DNA of 64,000 bases from JARFQW01 sp963842955 (lineage in GTDB: Bacteria > Pseudomonadota > Gammaproteobacteria > Steroidobacterales > XN24). The stretch lies in assembly GCA_963842955.1 (NCBI GenBank), contig CAWJIJ010000005.1, positions 186,001 to 250,000 on the forward strand, read 5' to 3'. The notes below the pieces were generated by a model. The model ran no database searches, had not been told where the DNA came from, and saw nothing but the letters and a program-made list of their open reading frames with translations. Positions 9,664 through 18,754 of the stretch are shown piece after piece. Made by a program: the position numbers and the translations under genes. Positions within the stretch are counted from its first letter, which is position 1, and the number at the start of each line of letters is the position of its first letter.

Positions 9664-10893
9664 GTGATGCGATCTATCTTCAAATGGGCCTTGCCCCTCC
9701 TTGTGCTTGCGGCAGCGCTTGCCGCGGGCCGATGGATCATAGCGAGCCGCCCGGAGGCCGAAGTCCGGGCGCCGGTAGAGACCCCGGTGGCGATTGCGGC
9801 CACACGCGCCATCCCTTCGGCTTTCGACGTTGTGATTCGCACCGAGGGCACGGTGAGACCCCGCACCCAAGGGACTCTGATCCCCCAGGTAGCCGGCGTC
9901 ATCACCGGCGTCGGGCGGGAGTTTCGGGAAGGCGGGTTCTTCGAGGCGGGGGACGTGCTGGTCGTGCTGGATGCCCGTGACTACCAGCTTGCCCTCGCCA
10001 GCGCCGAGGCCCAGGTGGCGCAGGCCGAGTCGGTCCTCGAACAGGAACTCGCGCTGGCCAAGGTCGTGGCGGATGACTGGAAACAGCTTGGCAAGACGGC
10101 CCCGGACCTGGGGCTGCGCAAACCGCAGATTGCTGCCGCGAGGGCCGACCTCATGTCGGCCAGGGCCCAGCTCGAACGCGCCAGTATTGACCTGGAGCGA
10201 ACCCGCATACGCGCACCTTATGCGGGTCGGGTTCTCGAACAGGCCGCGGATATCGGCCAGTACGTTTCGGTCGGTACGGAGCTCGGCCGCATCTATGCCA
10301 CTGACTACGTGGAGATCAGACTGCCCCTGAGCAGCCGGCAGCTGGGGTTCGTCGCCTTGCCCGAGCGGTATCGGGACGATGCCGGCGAGCCCGAACAAGG
10401 GCCTGCCGTGACGATTACCGCGAGAATCGGGCAGAGCCGGTCCGAGTGGCAGGGGCGGATCGTGCGGGCGGAAGGGGCGATCGATACGGAAAGCCGCCAG
10501 TTGTTCGTCGTCGCGCAGGTGGACGACCCCTACGCCCGGGGTCCGGAGGGCCAGGCACCGCTGCGCATCGGCCAGTTCGTCGAGGCGGAAATTGCCGGCC
10601 GGCGCCTCTACGACGTTTTCGTCCTCCCCCCGGCCGCGCTTCGCGAGGGCGGCGAGGTTCTCCTGGTGGATTCCGCGAGCCGCCTGCAGCGGCGGACGGT
10701 CAGCGTCGCCTGGGCTGACGGCGAGCACGTTGTTATCGACGGCGGCCTGGCCCGGGGCGAGGTCGTGGCCCTGACGCCGATGAGCGTGGCGGCCAACGGC
10801 ACCCTCGTTGCCGCCACCATCGATGGCCAGCCGCCGGCACCGGTGGCCGGCAAGGGCGATGCTGCGGCCGCCGACCCGGCCGGGGCGCGCTAG
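9664..10893 (+). CDS. RND efflux periplasmic adaptor (membrane fusion protein)
   Basis: The 409-residue protein has an N-terminal membrane anchor (residues about 5-25) and then HlyD/AcrA-type domains. A lipoyl-like half (GTLIPQVAGVITGVGREFREG) is followed by a long coiled hairpin at about 105-180 rich in Ala, Gln and Glu, the second lipoyl half (RIRAPYAGRVLEQAADIGQ) and a beta-barrel. It should link an inner-membrane RND pump to an outer-membrane channel. GTG 9664 and ATG 9667 are adjacent; AGGGA at the proper distance favours ATG 9667. The stop is 28 bases before the pump gene. No outer-membrane factor follows, so the pair probably borrows one encoded elsewhere. Confidence 0.9.
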   Translation: MMRSIFKWALPLLVLAAALAAGRWIIASRPEAEVRAPVETPVAIAATRAIPSAFDVVIRTEGTVRPRTQGTLIPQVAGVITGVGREFREGGFFEAGDVLVVLDARDYQLALASAEAQVAQAESVLEQELALAKVVADDWKQLGKTAPDLGLRKPQIAAARADLMSARAQLERASIDLERTRIRAPYAGRVLEQAADIGQYVSVGTELGRIYATDYVEIRLPLSSRQLGFVALPERYRDDAGEPEQGPAVTITARIGQSRSEWQGRIVRAEGAIDTESRQLFVVAQVDDPYARGPEGQAPLRIGQFVEAEIAGRRLYDVFVLPPAALREGGEVLLVDSASRLQRRTVSVAWADGEHVVIDGGLARGEVVALTPMSVAANGTLVAATIDGQPPAPVAGKGDAAAADPAGAR

Positions 10894-10920
10894 GCGCCGC
10901 CGAAATTCAATGAAATCGCC

Positions 10921-13900
10921 ATGAAGAAACTGATCGCCTGGTTTACCCACAATGACGTGGCCGCCAATCTTCTGATGGTCACCATTGTCTTTGCGGGCCT
11001 GTTCGCCCTGAACTGGCGTATTCCGTTGGAGGTTTTTCCCGCCTTCGAGCTGTCCGTGGTCAACGTTCGCGTGCCGTTCCCCGGGGCCAGCCCCGTGGAG
11101 GTCGAAGAGGGCGTCACCATCAAGATCGAGGAGGCGATCCACGATCTGGCCGGGATCAAGCAGATTCGCTCCACCGCGAGCGAAGGCCTCGGCACGGTTG
11201 CTGTCGAAGTCGAAGCCGACGTGGATCCGAAGGCCATGATGAATGACGTCAAGGCCCGGGTGGACGCCATCAACACCTTCCCCCTCGACAGCGAGCGTCC
11301 CACTGTCTACGTTCCCGAGATTCGTCGCGATGTGATCACCGTGGTCGTGTCGGGAGATTTGCCCGAACGCGAGCTGCGTGCGGTGGCAGAACAGGTACGG
11401 GATGACCTGAGCGCCCTGCAGGGTGTCACCCAGCTCGAGCTGGATGGCGTGCGGCCCTACGAGATTTCCATCGAAGTCAGCGAGCAGGCGCTTCGCCAGT
11501 ATGGGCTGACCCTCGCGGACGTGGCGGAGGCCGTGCGCAGAACCTCGCTGGACCTGGCGGCCGGGTCGGTGAGAACACAAGGCGGCGAGGTACGGCTGCG
11601 AACCGAGGGCCAGGCGCGGGTAGGGCGGGAGTTCGAGGATATCGTGGTCCGCGCCGACGGCGCCTCCGTGATAACGATCGCGGACATCGGCAGCGTGCGC
11701 GACGGATTCGAGGAAGAAACCGTTGATTTTCGCTTCAATGGCAGGCCCGCGGCGTTCATTGACGTCTACCGCGTCGGTGACCAGAGCGCGATCAGCGTCG
11801 CCGATGCCGTCAAGGATTACCTGGCCACAGCACCGTCCCGTTTGCCTGCCGGGGTGGGCCTGGACTACTGGCGCGACACCTCGGAGGTCGTCAAGGCGCG
11901 TATCAGTACACTGACGCGCAGCGCCATCCAGGGCAGCCTGCTCGTACTGATACTGCTGACCCTGTTTCTGCGCCCTTCCGTAGCGTTCTGGGTGCTGCTG
12001 GGCATGCCGGTGGCGTTCATGGGCGGCATCGCTCTGATGCCCTTGTTCGGCGTTACGATCAACCTGCTGAGCCTTTTTGCCTTCATCCTCGTGCTGGGTA
12101 TCGTCGTGGATGACGCCATCGTCACCGGCGAAAACATTTACCGGCATCTGCAGCGGCAGGAGGATCCGACCCAGGCCGCCATTGTCGGCACCCAGGAAAT
12201 CGCTGTTCCCGTGACCTTCGGCGTGCTCACGACGGTCGCAGCGTTCGTGCCGCTACTCATGGTCGAGGGGGTACGCGGGCAGCTGTTTGCCCAGATTCCG
12301 CTCATCGTCATCCCGGTGCTGCTCTTCTCGCTGGTGGAATCGAAGCTGATCCTTCCCGCACACCTGAAACATGTTCGGGTCCAGGGCCTGCGGGACGACC
12401 AGCACAACTGGCTGACGTCGCTGCAGCGAAAAATCGCCCGGGGGCTGGACACCGGGACCCAGCGCATCTACGGGCCGGTGTTGAACGCCGCCATGGGGAA
12501 TCGCTACCTCACTTTGTCAGTGTTCCTTGCCGTCGCTGTGCTCCTGTTCAGCATGACCATCGGCGGGCATCTGCGATTTATTTTCTTTCCAAGGGTTCCC
12601 AGCGAGGTGGTACGCGCCACCGTGCTGATGCCGCAGGGGACGCCCTTCGAGGCAACCCGCGAGGCCGTGGAGCGCATCACGGCGGCGGCGGAAACCCTGC
12701 GGGATGACTACGTGGATCCCCGCAGCGGGGAGAGCGTCATCAAGAACGTCTTCTCCACGGTGGGCTCGGCCGGCGGCGGGCAGGGAAACCGGTCACACGT
12801 GGGCCGTGTCGTCTTTGAAATGGTGGCGGCCGATGAGCGCGAGACGCGACGTGTCGAGCCCGGAACTGGTGAGGGAATGGCGTGACATCATCGGCGTGGT
12901 GCCCGGCGCGCGGGAGGTCAACTTCCGGTCCGAACGGGTCCGCGGCGGTCAGCCCATCGACATCCAGCTGCAGGGTTCGGACTTCGAGGAAATGCGCCTC
13001 GTAGCCGACGCACTCAAGACCCAGCTGAACACGTACCCGGGTGTGTTCGATGCGTTCCACACATTCGAAGGCGGCAAGGAAGAGGTCAAGCTCACGCTGC
13101 GGCCGGAGGCGGAAATCCTGGGCCTCACCCTCGAGGACCTGGCCCGCCAGGTCCGGCAGGCCTTCTATGGATTCGAGGTCCAGCGTATACAGCGCGGTCG
13201 GGACGAGGTGCGAGTTTTCGTGCGCTACCCTGAATCGGAGCGCCGCTCCCTCGATAGTCTGAGCAGCATGCGCATCCGCACGCCGACCGGCACCGAGGTG
13301 CCCTTCGGTGAAGTGGCCAGCGCGCGGTTCGGGCGGGGCTTCTCGACCATCCAGCGGATCGACAGGCTGCGTGCCGTGAACGTGCGGGCCGACGTCAACA
13401 AGGAGGCTGCCGACGTGGAGGCGATCAAGCGGGACCTGGACGCCGTCATGCCGCAAATCCTCGCCGATCATCCGCAGGTCAGCTACGTCCTGGAGGGCGA
13501 GGCGAGGGAGCAGCAGGAGTCCTTCGCGAGCGTCGGTATCGGCATCCTGTTCGTCCTGTTCGTCATCTACGCGTTGCTCGCCATTCCATTCCGGTCCTAT
13601 ATCCAGCCACTTATCGTCATGAGCATCATTCCCTTCGGCGTGGCGGGCGCCATGCTGGGTCATATCGTCATGGACATGTCGCTCAGCATCATGAGCATCA
13701 TGGGCATGTTGGCCCTGTGCGGCGTTGTCGTGAACGACAGCCTCGTGCTCGTGGACTACGTGAACCGGCGCCGGCGCGAGGGCATGCCGCTGAACGAGGC
13801 CGTGCGGACCGCCGGACTGGCCCGGCTTCGCCCCGTACTCCTGACATCGGTGACGACCTTTGCGGGGCTCACGCCGCTGCTTGTTGGAGAAATCCACCCA

Positions 13901-14069
13901 GGCCCAGTGGATGATCCCGATGGCCGTGTCGCTGGGGTTCGGCATCCTGTTCGCGACGTTTATCACGCTGCTTTTGATACCGATCAATTACCTCATACTC
14001 GAGGACCTGAAGGCGCTGGCAGTGCGGGTTCGAAACATGTATCGACCGCCGGCACCCGCTCAGGAATAA
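10921..14069 (+). CDS. RND-family efflux pump permease (two frameshifts)
   Basis: With two frame corrections this is a 1,048-residue RND transporter, the normal length for the HAE/AcrB family. The N-terminus has TM1 followed by the periplasmic porter domain. TM4 carries LGIVVDDAIVTGENIYRH, whose paired aspartates form the proton relay. The second half repeats this layout, with GVVVNDSLVLVDYVNRRR in TM10. Single extra bases near 12847 (after ADERET) and 13883 (after LTPLL) interrupt the frame. On either side the conserved sequence resumes directly (DVSSPELVREW; LEKSTQAQWMIPMAV). Such insertions look like consensus errors. It is partnered with the adaptor just upstream. Substrate unknown. Confidence 0.88.
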
Positions 14070-14098
14070 AAAAACGCCGGACCCCTCGGGATCCGGCG
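14068..14098 (-). terminator. Rho-independent terminator of the DUF2860-type gene
   Basis: Read on the minus strand, a stem (CGCCGGA pairing with TCCGGCG, extended by a CCC/GGG inner stem after one mismatch) is followed by seven T residues. It starts about 22 bases after the stop of the barrel gene at 14121. The T tract overlaps the stop codon of the convergent RND gene; no T run exists on the plus side, so it should work mainly for the minus strand. Confidence 0.75.
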
Positions 14099-14120
14099 CA
14101 CTTGCGAAGACGGTCTGCGA

Positions 14121-15158
14121 CTAGCGCTGGTCGCCGAAGCGGTAGCGAACGCCCGCCGAGATCAGCGTAATGGTCGTATCGTGAAAGTCGATGTCCGAAT
14201 CGGAATCGCCGTAGGCGGCGCTGGCCAGCACCGACCACCTGTTCGACCTGGTGGGGAGCTTGTAGAACGCCGTCGCACCGAGGCTGTAGATATCCTCGTC
14301 GGCTTTCTCGTTGTAGATCGGATTGCGCTTGTCATACTCGGATGCGGCCAGGCTACCGGTCAGAACGAAGGTCCAGGTGTCACCAAGGTAGGACCAGGTC
14401 AGGTTGCCTCCCACCGTGTCGCTGGTCACCGCGTCGCCGTCACGATCCCGGTTCGTATAGAAAATTTCGGGTATCAGCACCTGGCGGGGCCCGATCTTCC
14501 ACAGGTACTCCAGGTTGTAGGACATGTTCTCGCCATCACGGCGCAGGAGCCGCCGCTCCTGGTCTGTCAGGCCGAGCGCGGGGTCGCTGCCGCTGCGCTC
14601 CTTGTCGATGTCAATGTCGCGGTAGTTGAACTTGAAGCTGAAGTTCGAATCGAGCATTCGGGACCAGTCGAAGCGGATGCCGGTGCTGTCGCGGTCGGTT
14701 TCTTTTCGATTGACGCCTTCGAGATACGGATCCTCCCAGAGTTCCGTGGGGAAGCTGCTCACGGCCAACGCCAGGCCCATCGTCCCGACGCCATTGAACT
14801 GTTTGCGAACGCCGAGCAGGTTGGAAAAGTCGAAGCGGACCAGGTCGGCCACATCGCTACCAACGAATAGCTGGGTCTGGGACTCGCCGAAGGTGTAGCG
14901 CACGTCACCGCTGAATACGGGGATGACGTCGTCCTCGGATTCCGGACCGTCAAAGATCGAGTCGACCTGTTCCTTGCCGATATCGGCAAACTTGTTGCCG
15001 GCGATCAGGTTGCTTTCGACTTCGGTCCAGCCCGCTCCGAGAATGAAGGAACCGCTCCAGCCCGACGTCGTCGGGATAGGATCGAGGGCGGCCCAGGATC
15101 CCACGGGAACAAATAATGCGCCGGCGAGTAATGCGGACGCGACACTGCGAAGTTTCAT
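14121..15158 (-). CDS. DUF2860-like outer-membrane beta-barrel protein
   Basis: The 345-residue exported protein has a signal peptide MKLRSVASALLAGALF ending near GSWA, then GWSGSFILGAGWTEVESN, which resembles the start of DUF2860 barrels. The rest alternates beta strands with acidic turns and ends in an aromatic-containing strand (GVRYRFGDQR). ATG 15158 is preferred over 15188 because GGGAG lies six bases before it and the signal peptide starts there. The gene stands alone, with its own terminator downstream and an inverted repeat over a TATAAT box about 110 bases upstream. The function of the family is unknown. Confidence 0.75.
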   Translation of the reverse strand: MKLRSVASALLAGALFVPVGSWAALDPIPTTSGWSGSFILGAGWTEVESNLIAGNKFADIGKEQVDSIFDGPESEDDVIPVFSGDVRYTFGESQTQLFVGSDVADLVRFDFSNLLGVRKQFNGVGTMGLALAVSSFPTELWEDPYLEGVNRKETDRDSTGIRFDWSRMLDSNFSFKFNYRDIDIDKERSGSDPALGLTDQERRLLRRDGENMSYNLEYLWKIGPRQVLIPEIFYTNRDRDGDAVTSDTVGGNLTWSYLGDTWTFVLTGSLAASEYDKRNPIYNEKADEDIYSLGATAFYKLPTRSNRWSVLASAAYGDSDSDIDFHDTTITLISAGVRYRFGDQR

Positions 15159-15266
15159 TTCGAACTCCCTGTCGTTATTGGATAGCACTCATTGGCAGAT
15201 TGTCCATCGGAAGGCTGGACCGGCTCCGCAGCGGCAAAAAAAGGGGGTGAGCCGGCGGAATCCGTG

Positions 15267-15286
15267 TGAGCGGAATTATACGCTCA
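15267..15286 (-). promoter_or_regulatory. TATAAT box inside a TGAGCG-N8-CGCTCA operator-like repeat
   Basis: On the plus strand TGAGCG (15267-15272) and CGCTCA (15281-15286) form a perfect inverted repeat with an 8-base spacer. The spacer and edge contain ATTATA (15275-15280), a perfect TATAAT on the minus strand, facing the barrel gene at 15158. A repressor bound here would cover the -10 element. I see no good -35. The leader that follows contains CCGGCTC and GAGCCGG arms around an eight-T loop. Function is inferred from symmetry and position only. Confidence 0.45.
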
Positions 15287-15350
15287 AGACTGCCATGCTG
15301 CCGGCCTTTTCGTGTCGGTAAGGTGACACCGATAAAGACGGCCCGGGATC

Positions 15351-16763
15351 TCAGGGCTCCAGATCGTCATAGACCAGAAACGTTTCCGTATCGCCCTCTA
15401 CCTCCGGTGGCAGGATCAGCAGGCTGTCGACATCGCCGCCGGCCACCGACAAGGGGTCGGGTCCGACGATCGTCACCTCATCTACCTTGCTCGGATCGTC
15501 GCCGGGGTCGACGAATCTCTGGGTAATGGTGAGGAAATAGTCGCCCGGCCCGATGCGGAAGTAGGCGGTCGCGAAGCCGAACTGAAGGTCCCGGACAAGA
15601 ACGTTGTTGTTGGTCAGTTCTTCGTCAGCGGTATCCGTCACGTAGATGCTGATCTGCCCGGAGTCCGGCGCGGCATTGACGATGCGAAAGCGGCTCTCGG
15701 TAGTGATGCTGCGGCGGTCCGTTGCCACGGTCAGGCTGCGGAGATCCTCGAAGTCGTCGATCAGGTAGAGGTTGTACTCGGTGCCGCCATTGAGAGAGAC
15801 CTGATCCTCATAGAGAAACTCGGTGGAAGAGCCGGGTACGGTGAAGTTCAGGTTCACTTCGCCGTTGGGCACGGCGGTCATGACCGAGTTCTGGGTGTAC
15901 AGGAGATTGCTGGCCATGGGAGCGTCGAAATTGGCCTCGACCACGACATCCATGGGCGGCGTGTCGGGCGATGCCTGGATGACTCGCAGACCTGCGGAGT
16001 TGCCTGCGTCGGCAATTTGGAAGGAGGAGATCCCCCCGCTGGCGATGATCTGTACCGGTGAAGTGCCAACGGTGACGCTGTCGATGATGGCCAACGCGAA
16101 CTCGCCACCGTCCTCGTTGGTGTCCGGGTCGTCTTCGAATTCCAGCGTGTCCGACATGAAGACCGGCTCTAGGGATCCTGGCTGGGTAAATGTGATGACC
16201 TGGTCTTCAAACGGAATGTCCAGCGATTCGGTGGATTCGCCAAGTGCCAGGGTTGCAAGCGGGGCGGTAGTGGCCAGGTCGGTGCCAGGAGAGGTCGAAT
16301 AGATGTCCAGCGGACCGATTGTGGAGGCAGCGTGGATGAACTGGAAAAAGAGGCCATCGATGGGCCGCTTTCGGCGGGCTTTCAGGGCCTCGACGATCAT
16401 GGCGTCGTCGGTGAACCCGGTAATGATGGCGTTCGTCTCGTAGTTCTTGCGAACCGTGATATCACCTTCGATCAGCAGGTCGCCGGTCGTGTTGTCCGCG
16501 AGCCGGGCAAAGCCCGATAGCTTCCGGGTTTCCGTGCTGCTGTCGAGGAGCTCGATGCTCAGACCGCTGGTGGTGCGGTAAGGCAGGTTGCTGGTCAATA
16601 CGAGGTTATCAACGTCGATGCGCAGGCTGGGCGCGTCGGGCGACGCGTGGATGATCTGCACGTAGCCAATAGTGGCCTCGTCGCTCGTGTTGCAGGCCGT
16701 CACGATGCCGACGAGGAGGAGTACCGCTGCTGCTCGCCGCCAGCCTGATTGTCTATGACCCAT
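15351..16763 (-). CDS. DUF4397-repeat lipoprotein A
   Basis: This secreted lipoprotein of about 470 residues has a basic, hydrophobic leader ending in the lipobox-like VGIVTAC. The mature part contains four related modules that begin YVQIIHASPDAP, FFQFIHAASTIGP, GLRVIQASPDTPP and RFRIVNAAPDSG, the 'xxHASPD' opening of DUF4397 domains. It ends VYDDLEP, the same end as its neighbour at 16909-18336. I use ATG 16763, which has GAGGT four bases upstream; 16778 and 16826 are in-frame alternatives. DUF4397 folds are expected to be beta-rich surface or periplasmic modules; ligand unknown. It was probably produced by tandem duplication. Confidence 0.8.
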   Translation of the reverse strand: MGHRQSGWRRAAAVLLLVGIVTACNTSDEATIGYVQIIHASPDAPSLRIDVDNLVLTSNLPYRTTSGLSIELLDSSTETRKLSGFARLADNTTGDLLIEGDITVRKNYETNAIITGFTDDAMIVEALKARRKRPIDGLFFQFIHAASTIGPLDIYSTSPGTDLATTAPLATLALGESTESLDIPFEDQVITFTQPGSLEPVFMSDTLEFEDDPDTNEDGGEFALAIIDSVTVGTSPVQIIASGGISSFQIADAGNSAGLRVIQASPDTPPMDVVVEANFDAPMASNLLYTQNSVMTAVPNGEVNLNFTVPGSSTEFLYEDQVSLNGGTEYNLYLIDDFEDLRSLTVATDRRSITTESRFRIVNAAPDSGQISIYVTDTADEELTNNNVLVRDLQFGFATAYFRIGPGDYFLTITQRFVDPGDDPSKVDEVTIVGPDPLSVAGGDVDSLLILPPEVEGDTETFLVYDDLEP

Positions 16764-16908
16764 TCGGACCTCTGTCATTGCGCTGCTGCGGTTCGGACGC
16801 CGCCTTGTGTGGTTCGGGCTCGGCAAGAGGCCGCGTCCGCCGCTCTCACGCAGCTGCTGCAGGCCTCAAGCGCTGGGACCCGGGCGGACCGGCTTCGTTC
16901 GCTACGGT

Positions 16909-18336
16909 TCACGGTTCCAGGTCGTCATAAACTCGAACGACCTCCGTTTCGCCGTCATTTGCGGGAGGGAAGACGACGACCGTCGTGACCGACCCGCCTT
17001 CGAGGCTGACCTGCTCGGGGCCGAACACCGGGACTTCATCTACGTCATTGGGGTTGTCGTCGAAGTCCAGGGTTTTCTTCGTGATCCGAAGCTCATAGAC
17101 GCCGGGGTCGAAGGGGGTGTAGTCGGTTGCGGCCGTCGGCGGCAGGTCGTCAATCAGGGATCGGTTCGAGCCCGCATCGGCGATCTCGGGCAGATAGACG
17201 GTGATGAAATCGTCGTCGGTCGTAATGTTCACGAAGCGGATGCGGGCCTGGGTGAATACGCTCCGCGGAGAAGCCGGCGTATCCGGGCTGCTCAGGTCGT
17301 CGAATTCCCCTGCCAGAAACAGCGTGCTCTCGAAACCGGCCACCGATTCGACGGTGTCCTGGTAGAGGTACTCGTCCGGCATCCCGGGTTCCGTGAAATT
17401 CAGGCTGGCCCGGTTGCCCCTGACCGGACCTACAGCGCTGCGCTCACCATAGGTGACCGCATTGCCGATCGGCATATCGAAATCGTCGCCGATGATGACG
17501 TCCATGGCCGGTCCGTCCGGCGATGCATGAATCACCCGGACGGATGCCGGAAGCTCGCGGTCGTAGAGTTCGAAGGACGAACGGCCGTCGCCGCTGATCA
17601 ACTTGAAGGCGGACGACCCGGTGATCAGGTTGGGGGCGATGGCCATGAACCACTCGGCACCGTCCTCGTCATCGTCCGCGTCGTCTTCGAAATTGAAGGT
17701 CTGGCTGTTGAAGACCACGTCCAGGGTGTTGGCGGTGGTCAATCGAATGACCGTCTTGTCGTAGGGGATTTCCAGGGAGGCGGTGGACTCGAACGGCGCG
17801 AGACTGCCGAATGGTGCCGTCGTGGCCAGGTCCACGTCCGGCGCGGTGACGTAAATGTCTACCGGGCCCAGTTCGGGGGCGGCATGCGCGAACTGGAAAT
17901 AGAGATTGGCCACGGGTTTTGCTCGGCGCACGGCGGAAACGGGCATCAGGAAGGGGTCGGTGTAGGTTCCGCCGACGACGATACTGACCTCGGTATCCCC
18001 CTGGATTTGCACCGTTTCTCCCAGCAGGACGTCCAGCACGTTGCCGTCCACGTCCTGGGACTCCACGACGACTCCGACAGTCGCGCTGGTCGCGTTACCG
18101 AGATCCTGGGAAATAAGCCCGGCTACAGTGGTGTATGGCAGGCCTCGGCCCCAGTTGCGCCCGCCCCCGGTGACCCGGATGGATGGACCGTCTGCGATCG
18201 CATGCACGGACCGAACGTAATAACGGTTGGGGTTGCCGGCCTCCGGCCCGCCGGGGATGCTGTTGTTCCCGCCACCGCTTCCGCCGCAACCGGCAGCAGC
18301 TAGTATCCCCAACAAAACCAGGTGTTTATAGTCCAT
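16909..18336 (-). CDS. DUF4397-repeat lipoprotein B
   Basis: The 475-residue protein begins with a short lipoprotein signal (MDYKHLVLLGILAAAGC) and a Gly/Ser-rich linker. Four modules open YVRSVHAIADGP, YFQFAHAAPELGP, SVRVIHASPDGPA and RIRFVNITTDDD, aligned in order with those of the next gene. Both proteins share an acidic DDDxDEDG-type insert, VDIY/LDIY strands and the closing VYDDLEP. AAGGG lies six to seven bases before ATG 18336. It precedes its paralogue by about 145 bases, so they may share a transcript. The acidic loops suggest cation-stabilised, exposed domains, which is inference. Confidence 0.8.
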   Translation of the reverse strand: MDYKHLVLLGILAAAGCGGSGGGNNSIPGGPEAGNPNRYYVRSVHAIADGPSIRVTGGGRNWGRGLPYTTVAGLISQDLGNATSATVGVVVESQDVDGNVLDVLLGETVQIQGDTEVSIVVGGTYTDPFLMPVSAVRRAKPVANLYFQFAHAAPELGPVDIYVTAPDVDLATTAPFGSLAPFESTASLEIPYDKTVIRLTTANTLDVVFNSQTFNFEDDADDDEDGAEWFMAIAPNLITGSSAFKLISGDGRSSFELYDRELPASVRVIHASPDGPAMDVIIGDDFDMPIGNAVTYGERSAVGPVRGNRASLNFTEPGMPDEYLYQDTVESVAGFESTLFLAGEFDDLSSPDTPASPRSVFTQARIRFVNITTDDDFITVYLPEIADAGSNRSLIDDLPPTAATDYTPFDPGVYELRITKKTLDFDDNPNDVDEVPVFGPEQVSLEGGSVTTVVVFPPANDGETEVVRVYDDLEP

Positions 18337-18754
18337 GGGTTACCCTTTAGACCGATCACGCCCGGTTCGTTGCAACGGGGTTCGGCTGAGATGAGCCGGG
18401 GGTCCGGCTCGGGGGGTCAGTCCGCGGGTCGAACCCGCCGAAAAACCGACGACCAAGCGATGAAGCTTAACCAGACGGACCAAACGTGTGAAGCTCCGTG
18501 CTGATTTTTCGCCTGGCGGGGTCCTGAGGCGGACTCGAGCCCGCCGGAAGCATATTGCGCCTCTCCGGTTCGGACGGCGCAACGGAGGGGCGCGCGGGCC
18601 CGGGTTTCGGAATGATCCGGTTGCCCGGTGGAATGCGGATCCCCGTTGCGCGGTGGCCCCGATTCGTGCCATTGGCCAGGAAACGGGGAGTGGCGCCTCG
18701 TTTCGTTGAAGCAGTGATGGCGGAGGACCCGATCTGAGCCAGGAGAGCCGAACA
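18337..18754. other. Divergent intergenic region, no gene recognised
   Basis: These 418 bases lie between the DUF4397 gene (minus) and tamA (plus). They must hold both promoters but I cannot fix either. AGGAGA before GTG 18755 is the tamA ribosome-binding site, and AAAGGG near 18345 serves the minus-strand gene. A GCGGGTCGAACCCGC palindrome near 18425 looks superficially like a tRNA T-arm but has the wrong loop size and no tRNA body around it. Confidence 0.5.

Noticed and set aside
9358..12147. A 929-codon open frame on the minus strand
   Set aside because: It lies antisense to the RND adaptor and pump, whose protein motifs are clear. In GC-rich coding DNA such long antisense frames come from codon bias; its translation is rich in Arg, Gly, His and Gln without domains.
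10921..14069. Reading the first RND pump as a pseudogene
   Set aside because: Only two single-base insertions, with full conservation on both sides and normal total length; consensus error is simpler.
16807..18303. A 498-codon plus-strand frame
   Set aside because: Antisense to the DUF4397 lipoprotein B, which has a lipobox and repeats; the plus frame has neither start signals nor motifs.
18415..18440. tRNA-like arm (GCGGGTCGAACCCGC)
   Set aside because: The loop has five bases, not seven, and no acceptor, D or anticodon arms can be drawn around it.
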